Of a stretch of 64,000 nt of DNA, positions 59,520-64,000 are shown in pieces. A program made the position numbers and the translations under genes. Numbering within the stretch: the stretch's first letter is position 1; every line of letters starts with the position of its first letter. The notes beneath the pieces were generated by a model that was not told the origin of the DNA, made no database searches, and worked only from the letters and a program-made list of their open reading frames with translations. The stretch is from Paraspadella gotoi (Eukaryota > Chaetognatha). The DNA lies in assembly GCA_051294375.1 (NCBI GenBank), contig CM119268.1, positions 17,486,502 to 17,550,501 of the forward strand, given 5' to 3'.

Positions 59520-60182
59520 TGAGAGTGAAGAAGATCCAAGGCCGGAGTGAAACTATGTAGAGCGGAAGTACATGGAAGAACAGAGGAGGATCTAGAAAGG
59601 GAGTCAAACGACGAGGGAGAGTGAAAAGAGATTGATATTCACTTCACAAAAGTTGAGAAGTAGACGTAATGAACAGGAAGAGAAAAGACGAGAAGAGTGA
59701 AATTAGTGATTAAAGTTACAATTCAATTGAAGGTAGAATTACAAAATAAATGAAGTTTAGATTAAAACACAAATTGAAATTTGATTGAAAAAAGCAAAGA
59801 AAGGAGAGGGGAGTCTTGTCAGAGAGAAAGAAAAAAGAAGAAGACGATCACAAGGCGCCGCAACGGCGATAATCATTTTCGGTTATGCCCTGTTCCTAAA
59901 ATTCGTTCTTGCTGCAATTTGTTTTTTGTCCCATTTAATTTTTTTTTATTATTAACCGTTTTCGTCAAAGTTTTTCCTTATTTTTCATAGCTTGCTTCTC
60001 CTCCCAAAATACCTAATCCCTCGGAAAAACTCGGAAGTCCGAAGCGAATGAAGATAACCTTTTCGTTTCATTTCCTTTCCTCCGTTTGACCTTTTCCCTT
60101 TTCTCTTTTCCTCCCTTTTTTTCTTTTAAATCTGCCTCTAGACTTTAGTCCGTACCTTATTCTCGAGGGTCGTTTGACCTTT
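59520..60182. other. Intergenic stretch
   Basis: Purine-rich then AT-rich with homopolymer T runs; no gene seen. Confidence 0.5.
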
Positions 60183-60400
60183 NNNNNNNNNNNNNNNNNN
60201 NNNNNNNNNNNNNNNNNNNNNNNNNNNNNNNNNNNNNNNNNNNNNNNNNNNNNNNNNNNNNNNNNNNNNNNNNNNNNNNNNNNNNNNNNNNNNNNNNNNN
60301 NNNNNNNNNNNNNNNNNNNNNNNNNNNNNNNNNNNNNNNNNNNNNNNNNNNNNNNNNNNNNNNNNNNNNNNNNNNNNNNNNNNNNNNNNNNNNNNNNNNN
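60183..60400. other. Assembly gap (218 N)
   Basis: Run of N; flanks are unrelated to each other. Confidence 0.99.
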
Positions 60401-61560
60401 AACAAAAAATGGTGGATGTGAATGTGACCAATTGTTGGCCTGTTTAGAAATTATTTATTTCTATTGAACTATATCTTGACTGTTTAAAATCTGAAATTCA
60501 TTAGGACCTTTGAATTTCGTTATCCCGAAAAAGCCCAGTCCGTTTCCAGGCAACGACCTCGTTGTCAACGGAGTTGTTGTTCTTTTTTTCATGTTCTGCA
60601 TTTAATCTTTCTTCTCTGAACCCCCGGTCGGCCGCCTCCCATTTTCGCCCAGTTTTTTTTTATTTCTTTCTCGTCTCACCCACCCTGTCTCCTCCGGCAC
60701 CCACCCTGGTCTCTCCATCCCCCCCCCTCGTTCTGACCCTTGGACCCAAAAAATCCCATTTTGGAAACGACTTTGAAAGCAAACGATGTGCAAATGAGAC
60801 GAGGAGGGAGACCGATGGGGTGGAGGCCGGAGGGGTATTGGAAAGGGTGGGGCTGGGTGGAATTGGTGGTTGGGGTGAGTAGTATGTGAGAATTGGGGAA
60901 GTGGAAAAAGCAAACGAGGGGGAAAATCAAAGTAGGGGGGAAAAGGCTTGTGGAAATGCGCCTCAACTAATATATATTGCAATGAGGAAATTGGGAAAGC
61001 GGTGTAAGGATTTAAGCAACGATGGATATATGTGTGAGAGGGAGTTTGGGGAGGATGGTGACGAGATAGCGGGGTGACGGGGTGGTAATGAGGTGGGGCG
61101 GTGGGGCGGTAGGGCGGTGGGGCGGTGGGTAGTGTTAAGGGGGTGGGAGAAGGGAGATCAGAGTTGGAACAACAAACCTCCTTAGATGAGCGACGACCCG
61201 GACGACGGAGAACGAATATAAAAATATCGTGAAGAAGAAGAAGGGAAAGAAGAGGAGAGAGGAAGGGAAGGAAAATGGATATGAGAGGAAAGTGAAGGCG
61301 TAAAAAAAGGGAGGAGGAAAGAAAAGGGAGTAGAAATAAGAGGAGGGAGATAGAAAAATGAGGAGCCATTTCTCTTAGGAAAAAATACATGTACAATACG
61401 TGTAGAGAACTACACAGAAAATAATCAAAAAACATTAACTCAAACATTTAAAATTTTAAAATTTACATATGAGGGGTTACAAATTCACCTTTGTCATACA
61501 AATTCTGGTGTCAAAAATTAACTTGACAGTTTATTTGACTTGGAAGCTGCCGTCCGCTCA
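60401..61560. other. Low-complexity stretch without supported gene
   Basis: A C-rich to G-rich block at 60.65-61.4 kb (GGGGCGGTG-like tandem units at about 61,080-61,130) produces a 281-codon minus frame of serine, proline, leucine and phenylalanine that I take as compositional. Confidence 0.5.
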
Positions 61561-61582
61561 AACCTCCGACACCACCACCTCA

Positions 61583-61639
61583 GTCGCCGCCGCCGCCGCA
61601 GCCGCCGCCGCCGCCGCCGCCACCGCCACCGCCACCGCC
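61583..61639. repeat. (GCC)n triplet repeat
   Basis: About 57 bp of GCC/CCG triplets, polyalanine in one plus frame. No exon structure is evident. Confidence 0.85.
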
Positions 61640-61999
61640 TCTGCGGTCCGGCAATAACCGAAATATCCCCCGGACGTTGAACAACGTGAAACTCGCTTTG
61701 CGAACCCGTATTTCTTCCCCTTTTATTATCTATTTCCTTTCTCCTTTCTTTCGTCTTTCCTATATTTTCTTTCCTTTTTTCTTTTTTATTATCTCTTTTT
61801 TTTTTCTTACGTTATTCTCCGTCTGAGCCACCAGCAGTCTTTTGTTTTACTGCTTCTCTTATTTTACTTTTTCTTCTCGTTCTCTTTTATTTTTCCTTTT
61901 TCTAAAGAACATTCTTATTTCTGTTTTATTTTTGTATTTGCGTATAGATTTATTTTAATTATTTATTTATTTTCTTTTATTTTTTATTATTGGTCTTGT

Positions 62000-62176
62000 T
62001 CAGGTTTTTTTCTGGTCTTTATCTTTTTCCTTCTCTTCTTTTTTTTTCTTTTTATTTTCTCTCTTCCTTGGATTTTTCATATTTCTTTTTCCTCTTCTCC
62101 TTCCTTTCTTCTTCCCCTCCTCCCTTGGAACTTCTTCCAGTTTCTTGGCGTCGATGCTTCCGGCCATAAAACCCAT
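62000..62176 (-). CDS. Possible terminal exon with lysine-rich tail
   Basis: Minus strand, 58 codons: MGFMAGSIDAKKLEEVPREE, then GKKKGRRRGKRNMKNPRKRE, then a K/E/D tail to a TGA at 62,000. It is preceded by a long pyrimidine tract at about 62,190-62,260 and an AG just before the start, so it could be the last exon of a spliced gene, entered a few codons upstream of this ATG. The tail resembles those of nucleolar or ribosome-associated proteins, but the family is not recognised and purine-rich composition alone could produce it. Confidence 0.35.
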   Translation of the reverse strand: MGFMAGSIDAKKLEEVPREEGKKKGRRRGKRNMKNPRKRENKKKKKEEKEKDKDQKKT

Positions 62177-62461
62177 TGTCCTCCCGTCAAAAACCGAGAG
62201 GAGACAGGAGAGGGATGTGAGGAGTGATAGGAGAGGGATGTGAGAAGTGATGGGAGGAAAGGGGAAGAGGGAGAAGAGAGTGGAGACTGAAGAGGGATAT
62301 GAGCAGTGATGGGAGGAAAAAGGAAGAGGGAAAGGAGAAAGGAGAAGGATGTGAGGAGTAAGGCGTAGTGAAAGTTACATACAAAAATTCTAAAAGTCAA
62401 TTATGAACAACATAACATCAGAAAACATTAATTTGTAAAAAAAAATAATTTTATGTTTTTT

Positions 62462-62722
62462 AATGAAATTGGTACAACCAATATAAAAATTATCCATTCA
62501 TTTAATAAATAAGCTATCTTGCCCCTGACTTTGGACAGGCTTTGGTGGTTTAAGGCCTCCATCACTCTTGCAAGATAATGACATAGCAGGTCCCTGCAAG
62601 CTTTCAATCAAGACTCTCTCACAGTCTCGTTTATTCACTCCCAGAGTACCTGGCTTCCCTATCAATGAAGTGGTATAATATTTCAAAAAATGTTTCAATT
62701 GTATGAAAAGACACTCCCTTAA
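62462..62722 (-). repeat. Dispersed repeat R1, full-length type copy
   Basis: Nearly identical to 21,026-21,293, so a recent insertion compared with the diverged copies in the SLC7 and sulfotransferase introns. Confidence 0.8.
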
Positions 62723-62765
62723 TTTTCGCAGTAAGCTATATTTATATATAATACTATCCTTATAA

Positions 62766-63066
62766 AATAAAAAAAATTCAAAATAGGCTTTTTTTAATTT
62801 TGATTGCAGATTTGAATTCCTCGTCAAAAGTTGATAAAAGAAAATAAAAATCATTTTTAAAAATTCTTTCATTAAGTGGGTTAAAAATTAAAAAAACTAT
62901 ATTTAATATATAAAAAGTTCATTTTCAGCTTAAAATATAGCTTTTTCTAATTTTTGACCCACTTAATGAAGGAATTTTTCAAAAAGAGTTATATTTCTTT
63001 TTATCAACTTTTTATGACGAATCCAGATCTGCAAAAAAAAATTAGAAAAAACTATTTTGAAATTTT
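62766..63066. repeat. AT-rich fold-back element
   Basis: Arms 62,766-62,906 and 62,930-63,066 are reverse complements at roughly 75-80 percent, sharing blocks such as CATTAAGTGGGT/ACCCACTTAATG. Non-coding; MITE-like. Confidence 0.65.
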
Positions 63067-63069
63067 AAT

Positions 63070-64000
63070 ATTTATTGGTTTAGTACTAGTATAAATATGG
63101 CCTACTGCGTAAATTGTAAAATTTATTATAGATTTTTTTATTACATAAATATTCATTAGTATAATGTTGTTCGTTCCTCACTTTTAAAATTTAAAAGTTA
63201 AATTTAAATATTTTACTACGCCTTAGTGAGGAGTGATGGAACGAAAATGGAAGAGGGAGAAGAGAGAGGAAAGGGATATGAGGAGTGATGGAAGGAAAAG
63301 GGAAGAGGAGGATGAGATCGATGTGTGGAGAAACAGAGGGAGAGGGAACAGAGTGATAAAAGAAATAGGTAGATAGAAAAAAAGAGAAAAAGGCAGAAAG
63401 TGAAAAAAATAAGTACCAGTGAATCTTGTAAGTTATGAAAAAAGGAAAGAAACAATTAACTTTTCTAGAAAGAAAACAGAAAACACCGAAAAGGAGAAAC
63501 AGAAATTTAGAGAAAGCGGAAGAGGAGACACGAAACTCATAACTGGTCTCGAAAAAAAAAATGTGGAGAAGTGGAAAGAAAAAAAAGTAGAGAAGACGAA
63601 ACTTGTCCGTTAATTCGGAAAATAAAATGAATACATGGAATGATAATAATATCAAAATTGCTATTGTATCATTATTAATGACAAATCATGAATTTAAAAC
63701 TAGGTTTATGAATTTTTTTCAATTTATAGGTTGAAAAATACACTTATTAATTTACTAAACTGACAAACTTTTCATGAGAGAAGAAGAGCAGGTACAAACG
63801 ATAACTTTAGCGGATGACTCACTGCATTCAAACGATCCGAGGAAAGAAATGAGAGAGAAAAAGGAAGTGAAGAATAAAGAAAATAAACGAAAAAAAAATA
63901 TTCGGCTATAGAAGAAGAAGTTATGTGTGAAAGAAAAAATGAGAGGGAATAAATGAGAAGTAAAAAGCTTTATAGCTTTTTTGCCAAGTTTCGTCATTAC
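63070..64000. other. AT- and purine-rich stretch
   Basis: Minus-strand frames at 63.19-63.66 and 63.76-64.0 kb are F/S/L-rich reflections of purine-rich plus strand. I see no gene. Confidence 0.5.

Noticed and set aside
60602-61447. 281-codon minus frame
   Set aside because: Low-complexity P/S/L/H composition over a C-rich/G-rich block; starts in T-rich sequence and has no recognisable domain.
61469-61657. Polyalanine-ending small protein
   Set aside because: Driven by a GCC triplet run; the upstream part has no protein texture or splice context.

Overview
This is eukaryotic DNA. It has spliced genes, long intergenic stretches, very dense simple repeats ((GA)n/(CT)n above all) and several families of short mobile or fold-back elements. 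The gene content is an L-type/b0,+-type amino-acid transporter (SLC7), two von Willebrand A plus alpha-kinase proteins and a membrane-anchored sulfotransferase. Together with introns of roughly 0.1 to 1.4 kb and a degenerate TTAGGG-type tract, this suggests an invertebrate animal or a close unicellular relative. I cannot name the species.

Layout. 1-4.1 kb: AT-rich, with one weak exon candidate. 4.3-8.6 kb: minus-strand sequence with the texture of coding DNA but no intact frame. 8.7-13.2 kb: minus-strand SLC7 gene, seven exons recognised, C-terminal end missing. 11.5-20.8 kb: a large inverted repeat whose centre is a 25-N gap. It duplicates the first SLC7 exons, a TTAA-flanked element and parts of one or two unassigned genes. 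21-23 kb: a dispersed repeat and polypurine DNA. 23.3-31.5 kb and 35.7-45.6 kb: a direct duplication holding the sulfotransferase gene. The first copy is frameshifted and cut by a gap; the second is intact (42,798-46,066, 651 aa). A third, inverted fragment lies at 31.6-32.9 kb. 46.6-53.6 kb: two tandem minus-strand paralogues of 750 and 796 aa, each with five exons, each carrying a PPxY-type N-terminus, a coiled coil, a VWA domain and a C-terminal alpha-kinase. The sulfotransferase and the first kinase gene converge tail to tail. 53.7-58.5 kb: a second large inverted repeat, again centred on a 25-N gap. 58.7-64 kb: weak exon candidates, simple repeats, a dispersed repeat and a fold-back element.

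Assembly quality matters for every reading here. There are five gaps of exactly 25 N (8,636; 13,058; 16,641; 31,494; 55,996) and two longer ones (191 and 218 N). Four of the five 25-N gaps sit beside a direct or inverted duplication, and the duplicated copies differ mostly by small indels. This looks like gap filling with uncorrected long reads or fold-back reads. I therefore treat most duplications as probable artefacts or unresolved haplotypes until read-level evidence says otherwise.

The two kinases probably arose by tandem duplication: intron positions and phases are identical and exons 3 and 4 have identical lengths. I see no operon-like logic linking transporter, sulfotransferase and kinases; they look like ordinary neighbours.
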